The translations under genes were made by a program, and so were the position numbers. Below, piece after piece: positions 47,093 to 56,588 of a stretch of 64,000 nt of DNA. Where the stretch lies: NCBI GenBank assembly GCA_035638075.1, contig DASRAU010000015.1, positions 62,001 to 126,000 on the forward strand, given 5' to 3'. The first letter of the stretch is position 1, and each line of letters opens with the position of its first letter. A model generated the notes under the pieces. It searched no databases. It saw nothing but the letters and a program-made list of their open reading frames with translations, and was not told where the DNA came from. The DNA is from DASRAU01 sp035638075 (GTDB taxonomy: Bacteria > Acidobacteriota > Polarisedimenticolia > Gp22-AA2).

Positions 47093-47580
47093 CGGAGTGT
47101 CGTGACGGTCGAGACGAGGAACAGGCCGATGCGGACCAGCAGGTTGGCGTAGACGCCGGCCATCAGGTCGTCGAGCATGATCCCCCAGCCGGAGGGAAGC
47201 GCCTCCGCCTGCCGCGCGGGCGGCGGCTTGAGGATGTCCATGGCGCGGAAGCAGAAAAAGCCGAGCACCGCCGCGGTCCAGCCGACGGGGACCCCGAGGA
47301 AGGTGACGAAGAGCCCGGCGGTCTCGTCGATGACGACGACGCCGGGATCCTTGATGCCGAGAGCGGCCGAAGTCCGTCCGGCGGCCCAGATGCCGACGAG
47401 CGAGACGAACACCGTGAGGACCACGTAAGCCGGAAGGGGCAGGAACGCCGCCGCGAGAAGGGCCAGCGGCAGCGACGCGAGCGTCCCGGCGGTGCCGGGG
47501 ATGACAGGAGACTTCCCGGCTCCGAGGAGCGTCGCGATGCCCAGGGCGAGAGCGTCGAGGGGGGTGCGACGGGCGTTCAT
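47089..47580 (-). CDS. pgpA: Phosphatidylglycerophosphatase A
   Basis: Removes phosphate from phosphatidylglycerol phosphate to give phosphatidylglycerol. The 163-residue membrane protein contains the PgpA signature GKSPVIPGTAGTLASLP, IDETAGLFVTFLGVP with the conserved Asp-Glu, FRAMDILKPPPARQAE and WGIMLDDLMAGVYANLL. About four hydrophobic segments are visible. ATG 47580, 16 bp after rimO; it overlaps ribF by 4 bp. Confidence 0.94.
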   Translation of the reverse strand: MNARRTPLDALALGIATLLGAGKSPVIPGTAGTLASLPLALLAAAFLPLPAYVVLTVFVSLVGIWAAGRTSAALGIKDPGVVVIDETAGLFVTFLGVPVGWTAAVLGFFCFRAMDILKPPPARQAEALPSGWGIMLDDLMAGVYANLLVRIGLFLVSTVTTLR

Positions 47581-47596
47581 CCGGGCCCGGCCTCGT

Positions 47597-48963
47597 TCAC
47601 CCGGCTTCGACGGGCGAGGCCGGCCGCGCCTGGACCCCGACGATGCTGCCGACGAGGTCGTGAGGATGGGCTTCTTCGATCCGGACCGCGACGAACTCGC
47701 CCGGATAGACCAGGCGCGGCGCATCCGTGAGGATCACGGAGCCGTCGATCTCCGGAGCCTGCCCCTCCGAGCGGCCGCTCAGGAGCAGGTCGCTCTCCTC
47801 GTGGGCCCCCTCGACGAGCACGTCCACGATCCGGCCGATGTAGCGCTCGTTGGCCGCGAGTGAAATCTCTTCCTGGGCCTGCATCAGCCGGGCGCGGCGC
47901 TCTTCCTTCACGTCAGCCGGAACGTCGTCGGGCAGGGCGGCGGCGTGCGTTCCCTTTTCCTCGGAATAGGTGAAGACGCCGACCCGGTCGAAGCGCGCCG
48001 CGCGCACGAAGTCCACGAGGGTCGTGAACTGCGCTTCGGTCTCGCCCGGAAAGCCGACGATGAAGGTGGTGCGCAGGGCGATCCCGGGGACCGCCTGGCG
48101 CAGGCGCTCGAGCAGCCTCAGGTGGGCGTCGCCGTCCCCCCCGCGCCGCATGGCCTTGAGCAGCGCCGCGTCGGCGTGCTGCAGCGGCAGGTCGAGGTAG
48201 CGCGCGATGCGGTGCCCGCCCGCGAGCGCCGCGATGAAGTCGGGGGTGATGCGGTTCGGATAGGCGTAGAGCACCCGGATCCAGCGCAGCCCGTCGACCG
48301 CGTCGAGCGCCCGCAGAAGTCCCGCGGCGGTCGTGCCGTCGTGCAGGTCGGTGCCGTAGTCGGTGGTGTCCTGCGCGATCAGGTTCAGCTCGACGGTGCC
48401 GCCCTGGGCGAGGCGGCGGGCCTCCTCGACGAGCGAGGGGATCGGTCGCGAGCGCTGCGTGCCGCGAAACGACGGGATGGCGCAGAAGGCGCAGGTGTGG
48501 TCGCACCCCTCGGAGATCTTCATGTAGGCCGTGTAGCCGGGCGTGGCGAGATGGCGCGGCGAGCGATCGGTGTAGAGGTAGTGCGCCGCTTCTTTGCTCG
48601 CCTCGAACCGCTGGCCCGCTTCGAGGGCGCACGCCTCGGCGATGCGCTCGACGTCGTTGAGCCCGACGAGCGCGTCGATCTCCGGGATTTCCTTTTTCAG
48701 CGTGTCGTGGTGCGCCTGCACCATGCAGCCGGCGACGACCAGCCGGCGGCAGCGGCCCTCTTTCTTGAGCTCGGCCATCTCCAGGATGGTGTCGATCGAC
48801 TCCTGGCGGGCGGGCCCGATGAAGGTGCACGTGTTGACGACGATGACGTCGGCGTCCGCGGGGTCGGGGGTGAGGGCGAAGCCCTTCCCCTCGAGCGTGC
48901 CGAGCATCACCTCGCTGTCCACCAGGTTCTTGGGACAGCCGAGGCTGACGAGACCGACCTTGA

Positions 48964-48967
<4 letters not shown>
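47597..48967 (-). CDS. rimO: Ribosomal protein S12 methylthiotransferase
   Basis: A radical-SAM enzyme that methylthiolates an Asp of ribosomal protein S12. The 456-residue product has the N-terminal cluster cysteines (SLGCPKN, VVNTCTF, VVAGCMVQ), the radical-SAM cluster CDHTCAFCAIPSFRG and a C-terminal TRAM domain (about 385-450). The SLGCPKNLVDSE and CAIPSFRG sequences point to RimO rather than MiaB. I place the start at TTG 48967, whose last bases overlap the asnS stop as TTGA, since the conserved IKVGLVSLGC follows at once. Confidence 0.95.
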
Positions 48968-50292
<1,325 letters not shown>

Positions 50293-50325
50293 CGTGGTCA
50301 CAAGGGTTCCCGAGGAAAGGGCCGG

Positions 50326-50331
50326 ATTATA
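50326..50331 (-). promoter_or_regulatory. Perfect -10 TATAAT upstream of asnS
   Basis: TATAAT on the minus strand (50331-50326) lies 33 bp before the asnS ATG; transcription would start near 50319. No clear -35 element accompanies it. The rest of the gap to the neighbouring glycosyltransferase end (50340-50453) shows nothing I can assign. Confidence 0.4.
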
Positions 50332-50453
50332 TCAGGCGAGCGTCCTGCACCGGGACCCGGGAGGTCAGGGGCACCACGCTGAAACGGAACGGGCTTGGGA
50401 TGCCTTGGTTGGTCGCCCTTGTCAAGGTGAATGAGCGGCCGGCCGGCGCGGCC

Positions 50454-51608
50454 TCAGCGCACCGTCGTCCAGACCTGGCCCTTCTCGCCCCTCACGAGGC
50501 GGGCGATCCCCACGGCCGCGGCGGCGGCGAGCAGGCAGAAATAGAAGGGCAGGGAGACGAAGGCGGGAGCGCCCTGGCCGCGCGCGGCTCGCACGGCGCC
50601 CACGGCGGCGAGGAGATAGAAGATCGCCTGCAGGAGGAGCGCGGCGCGGTACAGCGGCCGGTCGAGGAGACCAAGATTCGCGGTGAGCGTGATCAGCATG
50701 AAGACGGGCGTCAGCCAGCGCAGCAGGCGCGTGGACCACAGCGCCCAGGCCAGCCGTGGGTGGCCGATCGGGTTCAGCAGCCGGGCGACTGAGAATGTTC
50801 CGCGCAGGCCCCTGAGGACGATGCGCGAGCGGCGATCGAACTCGCTCTTGAGGTTCGGGGGCGGACGATCCACCAACGCCACCGCTCCAGGCTCATAGGC
50901 GGTCCGCAGTCCCCGCTCGAGGATGAGGATCGGGCCGACGAAGCCGCCGTCGAGATCCGGGCGCACCGGAACGTAGCGCGCGCGTGGCACGGCGTAGACG
51001 CAGTCCTGGGCCCCGAGCAGCGAATAGACGTCCCCGAGGGCCGAGCGACTCCCCATTTCGAAGGCGAAGCGGTTCTCGAGGCCGCGCGACACGGCCCCCT
51101 CGTCCTTCTTGAACACCACGCGGCCGGTGACGCAGCCGACCGACGGGTCGCCGAGGCCGCGCACCAGCCGCCGCAGCGTCTCCGGAGGGTGCATCGTCGT
51201 CGCGTCGGTGAAGAACAGGATGTCGTGCCGCGCCAGCCCGGCCGAAACGTTCTGCGCCTGCGCCTTGCCGCCGCGCTCCGGCAGCTCGTGCAGGCGCACG
51301 CGCGGGTCGGTGAAGGAGCGCACCACCGCGGCCGTGCCGTCGGTGGAGGCGTCCGAGATCACCAGGATCTCGATCTTTCCGGGGGGATAGTCCAGCGCCA
51401 GCGTGTTCTCGATCTTGGCGCGCAGGTGCTTTTCCTCGTTGCGCGCGGCGATCACGACCGTTACGCCCGGCAGCGGGCCTTCGGGAACGGGAGCGCGGCG
51501 CGCGAAGGAGGCGAGCGCCCGCAGCAGGACCGGGACGAGGAGGTGCACGTAGACCAGGACGCCGGCGGGGATCCAGAACAGGATGGCCGCGACCCCGCGC
51601 ACCGTCAC
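50454..51608 (-). CDS. Membrane glycosyltransferase, family 2
   Basis: A 384-residue processive-type GT2 enzyme. One N-terminal membrane segment (about 5-35) precedes the catalytic GT-A domain: VTVVIAARNEEKHL, VISDASTDGTAAVV (nucleotide-sugar binding Asp), FFTDATTMHPPETL and a DXD-like position, with LGAQDCVYAVPRARY and the downstream RRSRIVLRGLRG motif. Three C-terminal membrane segments follow (about 300-375). It would extend or transfer a polysaccharide. The GTG start at 51608 lies 7 bp after the NodB-type gene, and both stand behind the ATP-grasp gene. Confidence 0.88.
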   Translation of the reverse strand: MTVRGVAAILFWIPAGVLVYVHLLVPVLLRALASFARRAPVPEGPLPGVTVVIAARNEEKHLRAKIENTLALDYPPGKIEILVISDASTDGTAAVVRSFTDPRVRLHELPERGGKAQAQNVSAGLARHDILFFTDATTMHPPETLRRLVRGLGDPSVGCVTGRVVFKKDEGAVSRGLENRFAFEMGSRSALGDVYSLLGAQDCVYAVPRARYVPVRPDLDGGFVGPILILERGLRTAYEPGAVALVDRPPPNLKSEFDRRSRIVLRGLRGTFSVARLLNPIGHPRLAWALWSTRLLRWLTPVFMLITLTANLGLLDRPLYRAALLLQAIFYLLAAVGAVRAARGQGAPAFVSLPFYFCLLAAAAAVGIARLVRGEKGQVWTTVR

Positions 51609-51615
51609 GGGTGGC

Positions 51616-52617
51616 TCAACGGAACAGGAGCGCCGCGGCGACCACGGCCAGGATCACGGCCCCGAGCCCGGCGGCGAGCAGGCGGATCGGACGCCGGATG
51701 AGCGCCGGCCCGAACGGCAACCTCAGGATCAGCAGGCGCAGCTTGTCGAGCCCGCCGGTGCCGATGACCGACTGCACGGCGTTCTGGACGCCGCTCGCGA
51801 GACGCAGCTGGAAGGCGGTCGAAGGACGCAGCAGGTGCCTGAGACCGGCGGCGCCGAAACCGCGCCCGACCACCAGCCGGCGCATCGCCAGCCTGTCGAC
51901 CCCGGCGTGGTTGGTGCCCTTGCGGCTGGCGAAGACGACGCGGTAGCCGCACGTGGCGACGAGGCCGCGGACCCGCCGATCGTAAGCGCCGCTCGGGATC
52001 GCCAGATAGCGCACCGGGCGGCCGAAGCGTTCCGTCAGGACGCGGCGCGACTCCTCCATCTCCCAGCGGATGGTGTTGTCGTCCAGCGTGGTGAGATAGC
52101 GGTGCGTCATGCCGTGGGATTCGATGGCGATCCCCGCGGCGCTCATCTCCCGCAGCTCCTCGTCCGTGGCCGGCTGGTCGGTCGCCGCGTTCTTGGTGAA
52201 GTTGTAGGCCGACTTGTCGGGGGTGACGAAGAAAACCGCCTTCATCCCCAGCCGCCGCAGGATCGGGAAGGCGTGGAGATAGACGCTGCGGAACCCGTCG
52301 TCGATGGTGATGACGATCCCCTTGTTCGGAAAAGGACGCTTGCCGTCCAGCGCGTCGGCGTACTCGTCGAGGTCGATGGGCGTCCAGCCGTCGTCGCGCA
52401 GGGCCTGCATCTCCGCGGCGAAGTCGTCGTCGAAGGCGACGTAGGTGCGCTCCGCGCTCTGGATTTCGCCGCGCTCGTACGCCGCGCGCGACAGGAAGCG
52501 ATGGTAGAGGAGGACCGGGATGCGATCGGCGCGGTGCTCCTGGTACCAGGCGTGCGCCACGAAGACCAGCGCCGACGCCGCGGCGGCGCCGGCGATCCCC
52601 AGCAGCACCGTCAGCAT
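51616..52617 (-). CDS. Polysaccharide deacetylase (NodB/CE4 domain), membrane-anchored
   Basis: A 333-residue protein with an N-terminal membrane anchor (about 3-24), a CE4 domain (about 32-240) and a second hydrophobic segment at the C terminus (about 312-332). CE4 motifs: VLLYHRF, the catalytic/metal motif GIVITIDDGFRSVYL with Asp-Asp, zinc-binding SHGMTHRYLT (H-x4-H) and RYLAIPSGAYD. It probably removes acetyl groups from a cell-envelope glycan. It stands in an apparent operon with an ATP-grasp enzyme and a GT2 glycosyltransferase. Confidence 0.9.
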   Translation of the reverse strand: MLTVLLGIAGAAAASALVFVAHAWYQEHRADRIPVLLYHRFLSRAAYERGEIQSAERTYVAFDDDFAAEMQALRDDGWTPIDLDEYADALDGKRPFPNKGIVITIDDGFRSVYLHAFPILRRLGMKAVFFVTPDKSAYNFTKNAATDQPATDEELREMSAAGIAIESHGMTHRYLTTLDDNTIRWEMEESRRVLTERFGRPVRYLAIPSGAYDRRVRGLVATCGYRVVFASRKGTNHAGVDRLAMRRLVVGRGFGAAGLRHLLRPSTAFQLRLASGVQNAVQSVIGTGGLDKLRLLILRLPFGPALIRRPIRLLAAGLGAVILAVVAAALLFR

Positions 52618-52624
52618 CGCAGCG

Positions 52625-53815
52625 TCACTTGCCGGACGCCTTCGGCGCCGCTCCTCCGAGCCTCAGGCGGAACTCCCGGCTCTTCGGGTGCAGCAGATCG
52701 AGGCCGTAGGACAGCAGGTAGCCGAGACCCGTTCCCGGATCGCCGAACGTGAAGACCTCGTCGCTGTCCGCCTCGAAGAAGGTGCGCAGGAAGCCGGGGC
52801 GCGCGCGGAAGCGGTCCTTCGATCGCAGGAACCAGGTCAGGTCGGCCGGCAGGTAGCGCACCATCGTGCCGAGCCGGTAGGTGAGCGTCGGGTCGGGCTG
52901 CTCGCCGCGCGCCATGCGGTAGAGCAGGAGCGGGAAGTCCACGCCGGCCTGGACACAGACTTTGAGGGGACGGGTGAAGCGCGGGTTGATCTCCATGAGC
53001 TTGAGCGTCCCGTCGCGCGGGTCCTCGATGAAGTCGCAGTCCCCCAGCCCGTACCATCCGATCCCCTGCAGGATGCGCGCGGCGTTCGCCAGAGCGTCGG
53101 GGCGCTCCACGGCGCGATTGAGCGTGCTCGAGCCGCCGGAGGGCGGATAGTAGCGAATCTTGTGGAAGGCGCACCACCCGCGCACGGTGCGATCGCGGTC
53201 CACCAGCACCTCGGCCTTGTACTGGCCGGCCGTCTGCGGGATGTATTCCTGCACGTGGCACGGGCCGAAGCGGCGCACGGTCTCCGGGAGATCGCGGCGC
53301 AGCGCTTCGAGACTGGCCGGGTAGGAGATGCCGCGCGCGCCGTCGCTGACGTTCGGCTTGATGACGACCGGGAACGGCAGCGCCGCCGCGATGGCGTCGA
53401 GACCGTCCCTGTCCGGCTCGAAGGTGCGGGGAGTCGGCACGCCGAGCCGCGCCGCCGCCCGCATCGTCAGCGACTTGTCGCGGCAGATGGCATAGGTCGC
53501 GGCGTCCGGGTAGGGAACACCCGCCAGGGCGGCAAACTCCTCGCGGTGCTGCACCAGGGCCCAGGTCGGATCGTCCCCGGCCGACAGGATGACGTCGTAG
53601 CCGGTGCGGCGGACGTGCTCCAGCAGGAACGACGTGTAACGCTCGACCTCGGTCGGCGGCGGCGTGAGCAGGCGACGCGACGGATGGCGCGAGAAGAAGC
53701 CGACGTTGATGCGACGGTGGCTGGCGGCGTGCACCTCGACGCCGGCGCGGGCGAGCGACGCGAGGACGACGAGGGCGGGGTTCTCCTCGGCACCGAGGAG
53801 CAGGACCCGGCTAAT
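52625..53815 (-). CDS. ATP-grasp enzyme, probable ATT start
   Basis: An ATP-grasp ligase of about 396 residues. The N-terminal Rossmann-like domain opens RVLLLGAEENPALVVLASLA; the central region has PFPVVIKPNVSDGARGI (ATP-binding), VQEYIPQ and the catalytic block KLMEINPRFTRPL with metal ligands. The only in-frame ATG/GTG-type start (GTG 53734) would delete the first beta strand. The conserved sequence begins just after ATT 53815, which overlaps the stop of the EF-G-like gene (ATTAG) and has GAGG upstream. It probably forms a carboxylate-amine or similar bond on a glycan or peptide; the substrate is unknown. Confidence 0.8.
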   Translation of the reverse strand: MSRVLLLGAEENPALVVLASLARAGVEVHAASHRRINVGFFSRHPSRRLLTPPPTEVERYTSFLLEHVRRTGYDVILSAGDDPTWALVQHREEFAALAGVPYPDAATYAICRDKSLTMRAAARLGVPTPRTFEPDRDGLDAIAAALPFPVVIKPNVSDGARGISYPASLEALRRDLPETVRRFGPCHVQEYIPQTAGQYKAEVLVDRDRTVRGWCAFHKIRYYPPSGGSSTLNRAVERPDALANAARILQGIGWYGLGDCDFIEDPRDGTLKLMEINPRFTRPLKVCVQAGVDFPLLLYRMARGEQPDPTLTYRLGTMVRYLPADLTWFLRSKDRFRARPGFLRTFFEADSDEVFTFGDPGTGLGYLLSYGLDLLHPKSREFRLRLGGAAPKASGK

Positions 53816-55910
53816 GGGCCGCCGCCTCTTTTTCCTTCTGGGCCTTGTGGGCGGCGATGATCTTGCCCTGCTGGTGCGCCGGAACCTCCTCGTAGCCGCG
53901 CATGGTCATGCGGTACGAGCCGCGCCCGCCGGTGATCGACTTCAGGATGGAGGCGTACGACAGCATCTCGACGAGGGGGACGGTCGCCTTGATGACCTGC
54001 GAGCGGCCCTGTGACGCCATCCCCTGGACGTGGCCGCGCCGCGAGTTCAGGTCGCCCATGAGGTCGCCCATGAACTGCTCGGGGGCGACGATCTCGACGT
54101 TCATGACCGGCTCGAGCAGGGTCGCGCCGGCGTTCTCCATCGCCGCCTTGAACGCGATGGAACCGGCGATCTTGAACGCCATGTCGGACGAGTCGACCGT
54201 GTGGTACGAGCCGTCGAACAGGACGACGCGGAAGTCCACCACCGGGTACCCGGCGAGGAAGCCGTGCGTGCGCGCCTCCTGGATGCCCTTCTCGACCGAG
54301 GGGATGAAGTTCTTGGGGATGGAGCCGCCGAAGATGTCGTCCACGAACTCGAAGCCGGCGCCGCGCGGCAGGGGCTCGAGCTTGATCCAGCAGTCGCCGA
54401 ACTGACCGTGCCCGCCGGTCTGCTTCTTGTGGCGCCCCTGCGCCTCGGACTTCTTCTTGATCGTCTCGAAGTAGGGGACCTTGGGCGCGTGCAGCACCGC
54501 CTCGAGCCCGAATTTCTTCTTCATCTTCGCCACCACCACCTCGACGTGCAGGTCGCTGTTCCCGGAGAGGACCAGCTCGTGCGTCTGGGGATCGCGGCGG
54601 TACTGGATGGTCGGATCCTCCTCGACGACACGGTGCAGCACCTGGGAGATCTTGTCCTCGTCGGCGCGCGACTTCGGGTTGAGCGCGAAGGAGATCGACG
54701 GCTCGGGGAAGACCAGCTTCGGGTAGACGATGGCGTGCGCCTTGTCGGCCAGGGTGTCGCCGGTCGCCGATTCCTTCAGCTTGGCGACGGCGCCGATGTC
54801 GCCGGCGCGCACCTCGGGGACCGGCTGCATCTCCTTCCCCTGCATCGACGCGAGCGAGCCGACGCGCTCGTCCACGTGGCGCGAGGCGTTGTGCACGGTG
54901 TTGTCGGATTTGAGCACGCCGGAGTAGACGCGGAACAGCGAGATCTTCCCGGAGTACTGGTCGGCGATCGTTTTGAAGACGTAGGCCGAGTAGGGCTCGT
55001 CGGCCGTGCCCTTGCGCTGCTCCGGCGCGTGATCCTTCGGGTTCTCCCCGGCGAACGGGCCGCGCTCGCCCGGGTTGGGGATGAACGAGACCAGCGCGTC
55101 GAGCAGGGGATGCATGGCGATGTTGTGCGCCCCCGCGGTGCACAGGACCGGGAAGATCCGCCGCGCCCGGATGCCGCGGGTCAGGCCCGCGACCAGATCC
55201 TCCTGGCTCAGCTCGCCGGCGGAGAAGAACTTCTCCATCAGGGCGTCGTCCACCTCGGCAACCGCCTCCATGAGGCGTTCCCGCGCCGCCTTGATCTCGG
55301 GCGGCAGCGGGTTCGGCGCGTCGAGGGTCTGGAACCTGCCGCTCTCATCGTCGCCGTAGAGGGAACCCTTCAGGCTGACCAGATCGATGACGCCCTTGAA
55401 GGCGCGCTCGGTTCCCATCGGCACCTGGATGGGCACCGCCTGGCGGCCGAAAGCTTCGGTGATCGAGGCCATGGCGCGCTCGAGCGAAGCGTTCTCGCGG
55501 TCGAGCCGGCTGACGGCGATGAGGGTCGGCAGCTCGAACTCCTGCGCGAAGGACCAGGCTTCCTCGGTCTGCACCTCGACCCCCGAGACGCCGTCCACGA
55601 GGAGCACGGCGCCGTCGGCGACCCGCAGGCAGGCGCGCGCGTCGGCGATGAAGGCGCCGTAGCCGGGGGTGTCGATGAGGTTGAGCTTGGTCTTCTTCCA
55701 CTCGGCGTGGCAGAGGGCCGAGGAGATCGACACCTTGCGGGCGATCTCCTCCTCGTCGTGGTCGGTGATGGTGTTGCCCTGGTCGACCTTGCCGAGGCGG
55801 TTGACCGCCCCCGAGGCGAAGAGCAGGCCCGAAGCCAGCGAGGTCTTGCCGGAGGAGCCGTGTCCGATGAGGCCGACGTTGCGGATGTCCGAGATGTCGT
55901 AGACCTTCAT
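53811..55910 (-). CDS. Elongation factor G-like GTPase (EF-G2 type)
   Basis: A 699-residue translational GTPase with five EF-G domains. G1 is GHGSSGKTSLA (about 16-25), G3 is DTPGYGAF (about 80), and domain IV contains QTGGHGQFGDCWIKLEP. The canonical EF-G G1 (AHIDAGKTT) differs, and G4, usually NKxD, reads AVSRLDRE, so guanine specificity may be altered. It resembles the second EF-G-like paralogue found in several phyla, whose role is unclear, rather than the main translocase. No ribosomal genes flank it. The stop overlaps the ATT of the ATP-grasp gene. Confidence 0.88.
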   Translation of the reverse strand: MKVYDISDIRNVGLIGHGSSGKTSLASGLLFASGAVNRLGKVDQGNTITDHDEEEIARKVSISSALCHAEWKKTKLNLIDTPGYGAFIADARACLRVADGAVLLVDGVSGVEVQTEEAWSFAQEFELPTLIAVSRLDRENASLERAMASITEAFGRQAVPIQVPMGTERAFKGVIDLVSLKGSLYGDDESGRFQTLDAPNPLPPEIKAARERLMEAVAEVDDALMEKFFSAGELSQEDLVAGLTRGIRARRIFPVLCTAGAHNIAMHPLLDALVSFIPNPGERGPFAGENPKDHAPEQRKGTADEPYSAYVFKTIADQYSGKISLFRVYSGVLKSDNTVHNASRHVDERVGSLASMQGKEMQPVPEVRAGDIGAVAKLKESATGDTLADKAHAIVYPKLVFPEPSISFALNPKSRADEDKISQVLHRVVEEDPTIQYRRDPQTHELVLSGNSDLHVEVVVAKMKKKFGLEAVLHAPKVPYFETIKKKSEAQGRHKKQTGGHGQFGDCWIKLEPLPRGAGFEFVDDIFGGSIPKNFIPSVEKGIQEARTHGFLAGYPVVDFRVVLFDGSYHTVDSSDMAFKIAGSIAFKAAMENAGATLLEPVMNVEIVAPEQFMGDLMGDLNSRRGHVQGMASQGRSQVIKATVPLVEMLSYASILKSITGGRGSYRMTMRGYEEVPAHQQGKIIAAHKAQKEKEAAAH

Positions 55911-55932
55911 GGGCGCCTGCGCCTCCTCTCCT

Positions 55933-56424
55933 TTACTTGCCCGACTTCACCTCGTCGTAGACCGTCTGGACCAGCCCCTTCACCTTGGGGCACTTGGGAT
56001 CGTTCACCAGGCAGAAGGCGAGGGTGTCGGTCCCGCAGCCGCACGTGCAGTGCTCGCTGTTCACCCGATGGAGGAATTTCGCCTTGCCCGCTTCACCGAG
56101 AGGCGCCAGGTCGAAGCCCGGCAGCTCGGCGAAGAAGTTCGCCACCGCCTCGATCTGCCCGGAGTTGGTGGCGGCGGGGACGCCCTTGACGGCGCCGGCC
56201 GCCGTGGCCGGGTCGTACTGATCGGCGGGCTGGGCCGGGTTGGCGGCCTGCTCGGTGCCCGAAGGATTCGCTGCCGGGGCCGGGTTCTCCCGATCCTGCG
56301 CGGTGGCAGCCACGTCCGACGCCTTCGGGGCGCTTTCCTTGTCCTTTGCCCCGCCGCCGCAGCCCAGCATGGCAACCACGATCACGACGGCGGCCGCGGC
56401 CGTCATCCTTCGTCCCTCGAGCAT
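55933..56424 (-). CDS. Lipoprotein with a conserved multi-cysteine motif
   Basis: A 163-residue lipoprotein: lipobox AMLGC (Cys near residue 22), then a long Ala/Pro/Gln-rich linker (about 25-95) and a compact C-terminal domain. That domain carries the dense cysteine pattern HCTCGCGTDTLAFC...DPKC near its end. I recall similar C-x-C-x-C...C...C patterns in thioredoxin-domain and periplasmic proteins of unknown function, suggesting metal or redox chemistry. It precedes the EF-G-like gene by 22 bp but shares no clear pathway with it. Confidence 0.75.
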   Translation of the reverse strand: MLEGRRMTAAAAVVIVVAMLGCGGGAKDKESAPKASDVAATAQDRENPAPAANPSGTEQAANPAQPADQYDPATAAGAVKGVPAATNSGQIEAVANFFAELPGFDLAPLGEAGKAKFLHRVNSEHCTCGCGTDTLAFCLVNDPKCPKVKGLVQTVYDEVKSGK

Positions 56425-56570
56425 TCCCACCTCCGACTGAATGGGCGCGATGGTATCGTCCGTCCCCAAACCCGTCAAGATCGTCCTGCCGGGAAGCGGC
56501 CGTCCCGAGCGCCTCCCCGGGGGGGCCCGACTCGGGAAAGGGTTCGTCAGGGTCGATTGGCCCGGTTGCC

Positions 56571-56576
56571 TATAAT
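56571..56576 (+). promoter_or_regulatory. Perfect -10 TATAAT just before the nucleotidyltransferase gene
   Basis: TATAAT ends 6 nt before GTG 56583 and 12 nt before ATG 56589. A start 7 nt downstream would put the GTG at the very 5' end of the mRNA. No good -35 box is seen. Confidence 0.4.
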
Positions 56577-56588
56577 TGCGCCGTGTCC

